A stretch of DNA of 64,000 nt from Thalassospira tepidiphila MCCC 1A03514 (GTDB lineage Bacteria > Pseudomonadota > Alphaproteobacteria > Rhodospirillales > Thalassospiraceae). The notes beneath the pieces were generated by a model that did no database searches, was not told where the DNA came from, and worked only from the letters and a program-made list of their open reading frames with translations. Positions within the stretch are counted from its first letter, which is position 1. Each line of letters opens with the position of its first letter. Position numbers and translations under genes: made by a program. The stretch lies in contig NZ_JPVZ01000012.1 in the NCBI RefSeq assembly GCF_001662875.1, positions 1 to 64,000 on the forward strand. Reading direction: 5' to 3'. Below, in pieces: positions 7,158 to 16,002 of the stretch.

Positions 7158-9086
7158 ATGCGGTTGTTTATGACGTCTCTTCGCAGCACGGTTGCGGTTT
7201 ATGCCTTGGTGACTTTGGCCGGTTGCCAGACGGTGGGTTTAAACAACGCACAGACAAAGCCGGACAATCAGTTTGTTGTTAATTCCGGGGTCGAGGCGGA
7301 TGCTGTTTCGGAACTGGTGAACGCAAGTAATCTGGCCCTGGAAGCCCGGAAAATGGATGAAGCATCACGCTTGATCAATCTGGCCTTGAAGCTTGATGTT
7401 ACCAATCCGGATTTGCAGTTTCTCAATGGCTTGACCTACCACCTGATGGGGGTGCAGGGCGACGCCAGCAAGTTTGATCTGGCAGAGCAAGGCTACAAAC
7501 AGGCGCTTAAATTCGATCCGGGTAACCTGTCGGCCAGTTACCAGTTGGGCCTTTTGTATATGGACCAACGGCGCTATGGCCTTGCGCAGGCCTATTTTGC
7601 CGCGGTCGCCCTTCATCGCGGTGACGACCCCGCGGTACTGTATAGTCTGGCTTCGGCGTCATACTACGCGCGTGATCCCCTAACCGCGGAAGCCGCGTTA
7701 AAACGTCTGATGGATGTGGCACCCGAGGCCAAACAACAGCCCGAAGTGCTCAAAGCTGCGGCATTGTCTTTGGCGGCAATGGACGACCGTACAGGCGCGT
7801 CGGCATTTTTGGCAGCCTATCGCAAGGCAGTTCTGGGACCGGAAAACATCGAATATCTCGAACGCCGCGTCCAAGGATGGCAGTCGTTTTATGACAGTGA
7901 TGCCAAAGTCATGCTGGCGCAGTATGGAAATGATCCCTATGGCAGCAGTGATCCTTATGGCTCGGCAAATCCATACGGCGCCCAAGATCCTTACGGTTCC
8001 AGCAATCCTTACGGCGCAGCAGCAGCCCCGGATCCCTATGCCGCTCAGCAGCAGGATCCATATGGTGCGGCAAACCCTGCACAACAGGGCTTTGCAGATA
8101 CCGGCATGGTGGTCGTGGATGTGGTCCTGATCGGCACACAGGAAGATGTCCGTAATTCGCGTGGCATCAACCTGTTGAACGGGTTGCAGTTGCAGTTCGG
8201 CGACCCGCTCAGCGGAACGTCCGGATTTGGCTATGAGTCCACACGGACCAAGGATTATCTCAACACCGGGCTGGAACAAAGTACGCAAACAATCACCCGG
8301 GCCATCAGTATTCCTGCGGTAACGTATTCGCTCAATATTGCCAACTCCGCCGATGCTGACAATCAGGTCCTGGCCAAACCAAGTTTGGTGGCCCAGACCG
8401 GACAAACGTCGGAATTCTTCTCGGGGACTGAAATTCTGGCTGCTGCCGTTTCCGGCGGCAATGGCGACAGTGTTTCGGTGCAAAAGGAGGTTGGCGTCAA
8501 ACTGGCTGTCACGCCGGAAATACTACCAGACGACATGATCCGCTTGCACGTGGTTGCAGAACGTACCTTCCTGACTGATCCGTCGAATTCGGTTGTGTTT
8601 GAATTCCGCCTCGACACCACCAAAACCAATGTCAATTCGACCGTCACCATGAAGTTTGGCGAGACGCTTGTTTTGGGTGGCCTCAGCGAACGCGAAACAT
8701 CCAAATCAGCCGATGGTGTACCGGGCCTGATGGATATACCGATTGTCAATTTGTTGTTCTCACAGCGCATTGAACGCCAGTTCGAACGATCTGTATTGAT
8801 CCTGATGACGCCACGCCGTCCGCTTTATGCCCGTCGGGCTCAGGAAGACCGTGACGTCATGATCGAAGAAATGTCGGATCTTGAACGCGACATTGAACGT
8901 CTGGAAAACCGTCACAAGGATTGGTTTACGCCGCGCGCAACCTTCAGCGAAGTCATTGAAAAGCTTCAGGGGCGCGAATTCTTCGAAGAGTTCAGGAATG
9001 GAGATGTGAAAATTCAGTCTTGGCAGAACGACGAAAATGGCCAGCAACATATCGCGATGGTGCGTGACCGGTTGCTTGGTCTATAG
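7158..9086 (+). CDS. TPR-containing outer-membrane lipoprotein with secretin domain
   Basis: The 642-residue product starts with a lipoprotein signal (LVTLAGC, Cys23). TPR-like helices fill about residues 45-235 (AEQGYKQALKFDPGNLSASYQLG). A repetitive DPYGSS/NPYGA linker follows at 258-305, and residues about 317-555 form the C-terminal domain of type II/III secretins, with VPGLMDIPIVNLLFS and LILMTPRRP as hallmarks. A charged helical tail ends the protein. Secretins form gated outer-membrane rings for folded proteins, pili or phage; here the usual N0/N1 domains are replaced by TPRs. It lies between two tectonin genes, 22 bases before the second. The start follows AGGAATAGG. I infer a dedicated export or display channel for the neighbouring propeller proteins. 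Confidence 0.85.
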   Translation: MRLFMTSLRSTVAVYALVTLAGCQTVGLNNAQTKPDNQFVVNSGVEADAVSELVNASNLALEARKMDEASRLINLALKLDVTNPDLQFLNGLTYHLMGVQGDASKFDLAEQGYKQALKFDPGNLSASYQLGLLYMDQRRYGLAQAYFAAVALHRGDDPAVLYSLASASYYARDPLTAEAALKRLMDVAPEAKQQPEVLKAAALSLAAMDDRTGASAFLAAYRKAVLGPENIEYLERRVQGWQSFYDSDAKVMLAQYGNDPYGSSDPYGSANPYGAQDPYGSSNPYGAAAAPDPYAAQQQDPYGAANPAQQGFADTGMVVVDVVLIGTQEDVRNSRGINLLNGLQLQFGDPLSGTSGFGYESTRTKDYLNTGLEQSTQTITRAISIPAVTYSLNIANSADADNQVLAKPSLVAQTGQTSEFFSGTEILAAAVSGGNGDSVSVQKEVGVKLAVTPEILPDDMIRLHVVAERTFLTDPSNSVVFEFRLDTTKTNVNSTVTMKFGETLVLGGLSERETSKSADGVPGLMDIPIVNLLFSQRIERQFERSVLILMTPRRPLYARRAQEDRDVMIEEMSDLERDIERLENRHKDWFTPRATFSEVIEKLQGREFFEEFRNGDVKIQSWQNDENGQQHIAMVRDRLLGL

Positions 9087-9108
9087 CTTTTTGTATTCGG
9101 AGACTGCG

Positions 9109-11724
9109 ATGCGAAGTCGTCCAATGACACCGCTCATCATGCGGTTCTGTCTGGTTTTGTACTGTGTTGCCTTTACGACAGTTCATCCGATCACCGGCGC
9201 ACACGCGCAAGACAGCGCCCCATCATCAAACTGGACCCGTTTGCCCGGCACGGCTGTTGACATCTCGATCAACAGTGACGGGCAGGCCTATGCCGTTGCC
9301 CCGGATGGCACGCCGTGGCGCTGGGACGCGATAGAACAGCGTTGGCGCAAAATGTCGGGCAATTTTGTGCGCATTTCCGCAGCCGAGGGAAACCGCCCCT
9401 GGGCAATCAGCGCCGACGGCGTGGTTTATCGCTATAACGGGTTGTGGTGGGAAAACAAGGACACCGACGTTGCCGATGTTGCGGCCGATACGCTTGGCAA
9501 TGTCTTTATTGCCAAAGTCAGTGGCGAAATCAAAAAATGGTATCCGTTGCGCAGTGAATGGCGGCCGATCGACGGCAGTGCGTATCGCATTGCACTCGAC
9601 AGGACGGGAAATCCATGGGCGGTGGCGCGCGATGGCGGCATTCGGTCCTATGATGGAAAGACCTGGACCACTATGCCGGGTCGTGCCCTCGACATTGCGA
9701 TTGCCGGTAACGATAGGGTTGTAATTGTCGATGCCGAAGGTCAGATCAGGATCTGGAATGCAACACAACGCAGTTGGCGTATTGTCGGCGGTATCAGTGG
9801 TGCGACAGCCACCGCCGCCACACCCGATGGTGGACCGTGGGCGGTTGTCGCCGGTGGTGCCATCATGGCAACGACATTGCTGGTTGCACCGGAAAAAATC
9901 AAAACCGAAGAAGGCCGTGCACCGGAAATTCGCGCGCCCGATGCCGTCGCCCCTGTTGATAGTGCGCCCGCGGCAATTGCCCCGGATGTCACAGCCCCGC
10001 CCCTGCCACCAGCAGCAGCTGTTGCACCACCCGCAGCACAAGCAGCACCATCAACGGCACCAGTCGCGGTGGCAACTGGCGCAACCGCGTCACCTGTCAC
10101 ACCAAGTACAGATGCAACTGCGCAAGGCCCCAGCCGAACCGTGGCCCCGTCAACCGGGGACGACCCCGGTCTTGATCCGACGACGGTAACAACGACCGAA
10201 GACATTCCCTTTACCAACACCCGCGAGAACGCCACGGCTTTGGCAATCGGTCGGGATGGAAGTGTGTTTGCTCTGAACGCGGCCGGAAGTGTTTTCCGCT
10301 GGTCCAACAGCCGCAAACGGCTTGAAGATTTTCCGGGAACACTGGTGCGTTTGGCCGTTGATACAAATGGCGACCCTTGGGGCATTTCCACCTTGGGCCG
10401 GGTATTCCGTCATACCGGAAAACTGTGGAGGCAAATTCCCGGTGCAACCGGTTCAGACATTGCGATTGGCGGGGATGGATCGGTTGTCATTGCCGATGCC
10501 AGCGGAAGCCTATCCAAACTAAATGACGCCATGACGCGGTTTGATCGCATTCCCGGTCAGGGCATTTTGGTTGCAGTCGACCCGGACGGAACGCCTTGGA
10601 CAATTCGTTCTGACAACCTTGTCCAACGATGCGAACAATCACCGTGCGAGGTGTTATCGCAAAAGGCCAAAAGCATCTCGATCGGTCCGGATGGCAGCGT
10701 TTATATCGTTTCCGCCAATCAATTCCTGATGCGGTTGGCTGCGGATGGCAAAACCTTTGAAGTCGTTCAAACACCGGGCCACACCGCGGAAAGTGTCGCG
10801 GTCGGCCCCAATGGTTATCCCTGGGTTGTTACAACTGATACTGTTGTGCTTGCATCAAAGTTCTTTGAACGTGACGAACAGAATGATCGTCTTGTTGCGG
10901 CCTCAACCGTCGGGGATACCACCGGCAGTGGCGATACCGCGGCTGTTGTGGATGTTACATCCCCAAGCGCCTTTACGTTTTCAAAAAACATAACTTTTGA
11001 AACATTCACCGCGGACCTCAATACGATTGATGAAATCGCCGTCGGACAAGATGATGGTTTCTACCTGTATGGCACACCCTTAAATCAGGGAGCAAACCAG
11101 TTCCAGAAGTTCAACACCAAGACCAAGAAGCTCGAACAAGTCACCCTGTCCTTTAACCAGAATGTCGAGAAGTTTGATGTTGCGACTGATGGCAGCATCT
11201 GGACAAACGGAAACAGTTCGAACTCGATCTATAAGCTGTCATCAACGGGCACTATCCAGCGGACCTATTCGGTAACATCGGGCAACATTCAAAATATATC
11301 GATTGGTCCGGATGGCACGGTTTATGTCGTCATCAGCGGCAAGCTTTATCACCTTAAACCCGGAACCAATGCCTTTGCCAAATTCAGCAATGACGACGTG
11401 CGCAAGGTGGCTATTGGCCGTGCAGGTGATTTGTGGATCGCGGACGAAAATAACATTGTTCAGCAGTACACCGGCACAAGGTTTGAAAACCGCCCGTTGG
11501 GTCAAAGTGTAACTGTCGAAGATATTGGTGCCGGGACGGATGGCAGTGTCTATGTCACCGTATTCGAAAACAGTGCATACGCTTTGAAAAAATGGAATGC
11601 GACAAACGGTTCGTTTGACAAGGTTAACAACGTAACTGCCAACATGGTCGATGTGTTGTCAGATGGCCGTCCCTGGATCACGAATACCAGTTCCGGTACC
11701 GACGTCAAACGCGCCAAGGATTAG
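9109..11724 (+). CDS. Large exported multi-propeller tectonin-repeat protein
   Basis: The 871-residue protein has a Sec signal ending near AHA|QD. A first set of tectonin-like repeats occupies about residues 38-260 (WTRLPGTAVDISINSDG, WRKMSGNFVRISA). An Ala/Pro/Thr-rich linker spans about 263-363, a second propeller about 365-585 (WRQIPGATGSDIAIGGDG), and a third, looser one about 620-870. The first propeller closely resembles the propeller of the protein at 4510. GGAG precedes ATG 9109; an in-frame ATG at 9037 would overlap the secretin gene and lacks the signal context. Probable last gene of the cluster, with a terminator after it. Likely extracellular or surface-bound; ligand unknown. Confidence 0.83.
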   Translation: MRSRPMTPLIMRFCLVLYCVAFTTVHPITGAHAQDSAPSSNWTRLPGTAVDISINSDGQAYAVAPDGTPWRWDAIEQRWRKMSGNFVRISAAEGNRPWAISADGVVYRYNGLWWENKDTDVADVAADTLGNVFIAKVSGEIKKWYPLRSEWRPIDGSAYRIALDRTGNPWAVARDGGIRSYDGKTWTTMPGRALDIAIAGNDRVVIVDAEGQIRIWNATQRSWRIVGGISGATATAATPDGGPWAVVAGGAIMATTLLVAPEKIKTEEGRAPEIRAPDAVAPVDSAPAAIAPDVTAPPLPPAAAVAPPAAQAAPSTAPVAVATGATASPVTPSTDATAQGPSRTVAPSTGDDPGLDPTTVTTTEDIPFTNTRENATALAIGRDGSVFALNAAGSVFRWSNSRKRLEDFPGTLVRLAVDTNGDPWGISTLGRVFRHTGKLWRQIPGATGSDIAIGGDGSVVIADASGSLSKLNDAMTRFDRIPGQGILVAVDPDGTPWTIRSDNLVQRCEQSPCEVLSQKAKSISIGPDGSVYIVSANQFLMRLAADGKTFEVVQTPGHTAESVAVGPNGYPWVVTTDTVVLASKFFERDEQNDRLVAASTVGDTTGSGDTAAVVDVTSPSAFTFSKNITFETFTADLNTIDEIAVGQDDGFYLYGTPLNQGANQFQKFNTKTKKLEQVTLSFNQNVEKFDVATDGSIWTNGNSSNSIYKLSSTGTIQRTYSVTSGNIQNISIGPDGTVYVVISGKLYHLKPGTNAFAKFSNDDVRKVAIGRAGDLWIADENNIVQQYTGTRFENRPLGQSVTVEDIGAGTDGSVYVTVFENSAYALKKWNATNGSFDKVNNVTANMVDVLSDGRPWITNTSSGTDVKRAKD

Positions 11725-11761
11725 GTTTCATTCGCTTCGCATTCATCACGAAATGAAATGA

Positions 11762-11798
11762 AAAACGCCCTGACCATTCAGTTGGCTCAGGGCGTTTT
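11762..11798. terminator. Bidirectional terminator
   Basis: AAAACGCCCTGA and TCAGGGCGTTTT pair around a 13-base loop, with A and T flanks on either side. It serves the tectonin cluster (+) and the convergent pirin gene (-). Confidence 0.85.
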
Positions 11799-11837
11799 GC
11801 CAGATCGTCCAGATCGTATTTTATCAGGTCTCTGGCG

Positions 11838-12701
11838 TCAGGACGCGGCCTTGCGGACAAAATTGCCACGCTGGTAATCGTCAAAGGCCTGCATCAGTTC
11901 CTGTTTGCTGCTCATGACAAACGGGCCATAGCGCACGACCTGTTCGTGGATCGGACGTGCGGCAATCACCAGCATGCGGCCACCCTCGGCACCGCCTTTA
12001 AGGGTCACACCATCACCGTCTTTCAAGATCGCCAGATGATGGGTCGGGACATCTTTGCCGCCAACAATTGCATCGCCGATAAAGACATATACCACTGCTG
12101 TGTGCCCTTCGGGCAGCGGGACGGTGATTTCCGCACCGGCATCAAGTTTGGCATCAACAAAGACCGGGTCGGTCGAAATACCGTTGATCGGGCCGGTTGC
12201 CCCATGCATCGACCCTGCCAGAAGGCGCAACTGCGCGCCCTCGACCGGGGAGATTTCCGGCAGTTCATCGGGCTCCATATTCTGGTAGCGCGGATCGATC
12301 ATCTTGTCCTTTGCCGGCAGATTGATCCAAAGCTGGAAACCCTGCAAAAGGCCGTTTTCCTGTTCAGGCGTTTCGGAATGCACGATGCCGCTACCGGCGG
12401 TCATCCACTGACCACCGCCTGAACGCAAAATGCCCTCGTTGCCCATGCTGTCCTGATGGCGCATCGCCCCTTCGACCATATAGGTCACGGTTTCAAAGCC
12501 GCGATGGGGATGTTCCGGGAAGCCTGCGATATATTCGTCCGGGTTATCGGTCGAAAGTGAATCAAGCATCAGGAACGGGTCAAGCATATCAAGCTGCGGC
12601 GTCCCAATGGACCGTCGCAGCGACACGCCCGCACCATCGGATGTATCCATCGCGCGCAAGACACGTTCAACACCGCGTGCATTTTTCACAGACTCAGACA
12701 T
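11838..12701 (-). CDS. Pirin family protein
   Basis: A 287-residue bicupin of normal pirin length. The N-terminal cupin has the metal-ligand motifs PEHPHRGFETVTYM and GSGIVHSE, matching the three His and one Glu of human pirin and E. coli YhhW, enzymes with quercetin 2,3-dioxygenase-like activity in vitro. The C-terminal half carries the pirin C domain. Start 12701 is preceded by GAGGAG at good spacing; the upstream in-frame extension has no such site. The terminator at 12822 separates it from wrbA, so it is probably transcribed alone. Bacterial pirins are often linked to oxidative or acid stress; the substrate here is unknown. Confidence 0.9.
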   Translation of the reverse strand: MSESVKNARGVERVLRAMDTSDGAGVSLRRSIGTPQLDMLDPFLMLDSLSTDNPDEYIAGFPEHPHRGFETVTYMVEGAMRHQDSMGNEGILRSGGGQWMTAGSGIVHSETPEQENGLLQGFQLWINLPAKDKMIDPRYQNMEPDELPEISPVEGAQLRLLAGSMHGATGPINGISTDPVFVDAKLDAGAEITVPLPEGHTAVVYVFIGDAIVGGKDVPTHHLAILKDGDGVTLKGGAEGGRMLVIAARPIHEQVVRYGPFVMSSKQELMQAFDDYQRGNFVRKAAS

Positions 12702-12821
12702 TTCAAAACTCCTCTGCCTGTCGGCATTCTTGCCAGACAACATTTCATACCCCGCATGGTCGCACAAAACTGTCGCCAAACAAGGCCCAATCAGGCACCT
12801 GATTGTTTATCAAATCGCAAC

Positions 12822-12854
12822 AAAAAAGGCAGCGCAGGAACCCTGCACTGCCTT
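12822..12854 (-). terminator. Terminator after wrbA
   Basis: On the minus strand AAGGCAGTGCAGG pairs imperfectly with CCTGCGCTGCCTT and is followed by TTTTTTG. Confidence 0.85.
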
Positions 12855-12877
12855 GATCAGATCAGACGACTTGAAAA

Positions 12878-13480
12878 TCAGCCTGCAAGTTTGGCGGCAA
12901 GTTCTGCCACGTGCTTGCCCTGGAATTTGGCGATATCAAGCTCGTTCTGGGAGGGTGTACGCGAACCATCGGCACCCGCAAGCGTACCGGCACCATAAGG
13001 CGAACCACCGGTGATTTCGTCCATATTGGTCAGGCCAGCACAGCTGTAAGGCACACCGACGATCACCATCCCCTGATGGAGCAAGGTGGTATGGGTCGAG
13101 GTGATGGTGGTTTCATGACCACCATGCTGGGTGCCGGTCGAGGTGAAGACAGAACCGATCTTGCCGATCAATTTGCCTTCGGCCCAAAGACCACCGGTCT
13201 GGTCAAGGAAGGTGCGCATCTGGCCTGGCATGTTGCCAAAGCGGGTCGGCACACCAAAGATGATCGCGTCATATTCCGGAAGATCGGAAACCTCGGCAAC
13301 CGGGGCAGCCTGATCAAGCTTGGCACCTGCGCCCTTTGCGACATCTTCAGGCATGGTTTCAGGAACACGTTTGACATCAACATGCGTTCCGGAAACACCG
13401 CGTGCGCCTTCGGCAACGGCGTTGGCCATGGTTTCGATATGACCATACATCGAATAATAAAGTACCAGTACTTTCGCCAC
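12878..13480 (-). CDS. wrbA: NAD(P)H:quinone oxidoreductase, WrbA type
   Basis: A 200-residue flavodoxin-fold enzyme with the FMN phosphate-binding loop near the start ([12 protein letters not shown]), the WrbA signature [21 protein letters not shown], and [12 protein letters not shown] further on. WrbA is a cytoplasmic tetramer that reduces quinones by two electrons, which avoids semiquinone formation under oxidative stress. Length and motifs are full. GGAGG precedes ATG 13480. It stands alone between its terminator and the glycerophosphodiesterase gene. An inverted repeat GATAACG-N22-CGTTATC at 13538-13573 lies in the upstream region and might bind a regulator. Confidence 0.95.
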   Translation of the reverse strand: MAKVLVLYYSMYGHIETMANAVAEGARGVSGTHVDVKRVPETMPEDVAKGAGAKLDQAAPVAEVSDLPEYDAIIFGVPTRFGNMPGQMRTFLDQTGGLWAEGKLIGKIGSVFTSTGTQHGGHETTITSTHTTLLHQGMVIVGVPYSCAGLTNMDEITGGSPYGAGTLAGADGSRTPSQNELDIAKFQGKHVAELAAKLAG

Positions 13481-13591
13481 GTCATCCTCCTTGGTTGAAT
13501 TTCGTCGGCTTGCATAGTGACCTAAGAATGCACCCCTGATAACGGCCAGCTTGGAAACAGTCTGTTCGTTATCGGATGCGAACCCGATCAG

Positions 13592-13630
13592 GCATCAGGA
13601 TTAAGCATCGGGATTAAGCATCGGGATTCC
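13592..13630. repeat. Three 13-bp tandem repeats across a stop codon
   Basis: GCATCAGGATTAA, GCATCGGGATTAA and GCATCGGGATTCC follow one another. The TAA stop of the glycerophosphodiesterase (minus strand) lies inside the repeat, so the terminal codons NPDA-stop are repeated past the gene end. Confidence 0.8.
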
Positions 13631-14684
13631 GGGCCAGATACTGCACGACCTGATCGGGGAAATCGGTGAAAATGCCATCAATCCCGGCATCATCAAAAAT
13701 GGCCTTGAGCGCGATCTGCATATCCCCCGCCCATTTCGGCAACTGATCCGCACGCAGGGTATAGGGATGAACCTTCAATTGCGCGCGCTGGGCGGCAATC
13801 AGGGTAGGTGTCATGATCGCCGTGCCATTTTCGCTGAGGCCTTCAATAACTTGCGGCAACCACGGCCCGATACCATCAACAACACTGGCCATGTCGGTGA
13901 TGCCGTCGTCAGATTTCAGATAATCGTAATCGGTTCCCTCTGGCGCGCCCCAGCGGTTTTCACCGATAAGCTGCACCAGCTTGCCCTGATAGTTAAGCTC
14001 TTGACGGATACGCTTGGTTTCAGACCAGTCAAAGCATTGCACAAAGGCATTTGAGTCCGGGTTATTATACCCCCACTTCTCCATCACCGCGATCACGGTT
14101 TTGGCGATGTCCTGGCCTTCCGCACGATGAAACGCAGGGTCCTTGATTTCCGGATAGATTCCAACATTGCGCCCGGTAGAGTGGTTCAATCCACGGATCA
14201 GTTTAATCTCTTCTTCAAGGGTCGGGATCTTGAAGATGGCAAACTCAGCCGGAAAGCGATCCGCATAGACCTGTTTGCCGGTATCGGCCTTGAACCGTTC
14301 GGTGACATTAAGTGTTTTAAGTTCGGCAAGGGTGAAATCAATCGCGTAGTACCGCCCGTCTTCACGTTTGCGATCCGGGAATTTTTCCGCAACGTCGGTG
14401 GTGGTATCAATGTGGATATCGTGGAGCACGACCGGAACGCCGTCCTTCGACAGAACAACATCCTGTTCGATGAAATCCGCCCCCATGCCATAGGCCAATG
14501 CCTTGGCCGGCAGGGTATGTTCGGGCAAATAGCCCGACGCCCCGCGATGGGCAATCACCACCATTTCCTGATCAAGTGCCTGCGCATCGGCCGAATTCAT
14601 CGCACCTGTAACAGGCATCAATGTGGCTGCGGCAAGCCCGCCAATCGCCAGTAAGGTCGACTTGATCATTTTGCGTATCAGCAT
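13614..14684 (-). CDS. glpQ: Periplasmic glycerophosphodiester phosphodiesterase
   Basis: The 356-residue protein has a signal peptide (cleavage near SADA|QA) and a GDPD TIM barrel: VIAHRGASGYLPEHT carries the catalytic His and Arg, FIEQDVVLSKDGVPVVLHD the metal-binding Glu and Asp plus the second His, and IFTDFPD ends the barrel. Length and motifs match periplasmic GlpQ, which releases glycerol 3-phosphate from deacylated phospholipids. AAGGA precedes ATG 14684; an in-frame ATG at 14720 is upstream of that site. No glp transporter is adjacent, so its product must be taken up by genes elsewhere. Confidence 0.92.
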   Translation of the reverse strand: MLIRKMIKSTLLAIGGLAAATLMPVTGAMNSADAQALDQEMVVIAHRGASGYLPEHTLPAKALAYGMGADFIEQDVVLSKDGVPVVLHDIHIDTTTDVAEKFPDRKREDGRYYAIDFTLAELKTLNVTERFKADTGKQVYADRFPAEFAIFKIPTLEEEIKLIRGLNHSTGRNVGIYPEIKDPAFHRAEGQDIAKTVIAVMEKWGYNNPDSNAFVQCFDWSETKRIRQELNYQGKLVQLIGENRWGAPEGTDYDYLKSDDGITDMASVVDGIGPWLPQVIEGLSENGTAIMTPTLIAAQRAQLKVHPYTLRADQLPKWAGDMQIALKAIFDDAGIDGIFTDFPDQVVQYLARNPDA

Positions 14685-14809
14685 CCCGGGTTTCCTTATC
14701 CAGTGTCCTTTTGTGATCAAGGACTATAGGCGCGGATTGGCAGCACAAAAACGCGTCACCGCGTCTTGGGTGCAATCTTCATGAAACTGTTACAGCAAAG
14801 AACGCGGGC

Positions 14810-15997
14810 CTAGCGGTTAAGTTCCCCGGTCATGCGATCAAGCCCGTCAAGGGTCAGCGGAAACATCCGGCCTTCCATCAGCTTGTGCATGATCTGGATC
14901 GATTGATGGTGACGCCACCAGTTTTCCGGTTGCGGATTGATCCAGGCGGCATGTTCGAAATGATCGAGCAATCGCTGCATCCAGACAGCCCCTGCCTCGG
15001 CATTCCAGTATTCCACCGCCCCGCCAGGATAGGTAATTTCATAGGGGCTCATAGTGGCATCGCCGACAATCACCAGCTTGTAATCCGCGCCATAGGTATT
15101 GATCACATCCCAGGTCGATACCTGTTCGTTCCAGCGCCGCGCGTTATCTTTCCAAAGCCCTTCATAGGGGCAATTGTGGAAGTAGTAATATTCAAGATGC
15201 TTGAATTCGGTTTTCACCGCCGAAAACAGTTCTTCACAGACCTTGATGTGATCATCCATTGATCCACCAACATCAAACAGCATCAATACCTTGACCGCGT
15301 TGTGGCGTTCCGGGCGCATCTGAACATCAAGCCAGCCTTGGCGGGCAGTTGATGTAATCGTGCCCGGCAGATCAAGCTCATCCGCCGCCCCGGTCCGCGC
15401 CCATTTGCGCAAACGTCGCAGGGCAACCTTGATGTTGCGCGTGCCGATTTCGACACTGTCATCAAGGTTCTTGAATTCGCGCTTGTCCCAGACCTTGACC
15501 GCCCGGCGATGACGGGATTTATCCTGCCCGATCCGCACCCCTTCGGGGTTATAGCCATAAGCGCCAAACGGCGATGTCCCGGCCGTGCCAATCCATTTAT
15601 TGCCGCCCTGATGTCGGCCCTTTTGCTCTTCCAGACGCTGTTTCAGCGTCTCCATCAGTTTTTCCCAACCGCCAAGCGCCTCGATCTCGGCTTTTTCTTC
15701 ATCGGTCAGGAATTTCTCGGCAAGCTTGCGCAGCCACTCTTCAGGGATTTCAGTCTTATCGACCTCGTCCATTCCCTCGGCAAGGTCGATCACGCCTTTG
15801 AAATGCTCGGAAAAGACGCGGTCGAACTTATCAAGATGGCGTTCATCCTTCACCAGCGCGGATCGCGCCAGATAATAGAAATCCTCAACCGAATAGCCCG
15901 CCAGTCCCTTTTCCACCGCCTCAAGCAATGTCAAATATTCGCGCAAACTGACCGGCACGCGCGCATCTTTCAGCTTATAGAAAAAGCCGGTGAACAT
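14810..15997 (-). CDS. VWA domain-containing CoxE-like protein
   Basis: The 395-residue product belongs to the CoxE-like VWA family. The C-terminal half carries a MIDAS-like LMLFDVGGSMDDH in which the first Ser of DxSxS is Gly. An acidic/basic helical N-terminal part with LREYLTLLEAVEKGL is typical of this family. The gene starts five bases after the stop of the MoxR-type ATPase, so they form a pair. MoxR/VWA pairs act as chaperones in metal-cofactor insertion or complex maturation, as in CO dehydrogenase assembly. No obvious client enzyme is next to it. Start 15997 fits the operon spacing; a longer in-frame extension would overlap the ATPase. Confidence 0.88.
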   Translation of the reverse strand: MFTGFFYKLKDARVPVSLREYLTLLEAVEKGLAGYSVEDFYYLARSALVKDERHLDKFDRVFSEHFKGVIDLAEGMDEVDKTEIPEEWLRKLAEKFLTDEEKAEIEALGGWEKLMETLKQRLEEQKGRHQGGNKWIGTAGTSPFGAYGYNPEGVRIGQDKSRHRRAVKVWDKREFKNLDDSVEIGTRNIKVALRRLRKWARTGAADELDLPGTITSTARQGWLDVQMRPERHNAVKVLMLFDVGGSMDDHIKVCEELFSAVKTEFKHLEYYYFHNCPYEGLWKDNARRWNEQVSTWDVINTYGADYKLVIVGDATMSPYEITYPGGAVEYWNAEAGAVWMQRLLDHFEHAAWINPQPENWWRHHQSIQIMHKLMEGRMFPLTLDGLDRMTGELNR

Positions 15998-16002
15998 CGG
16001 GA

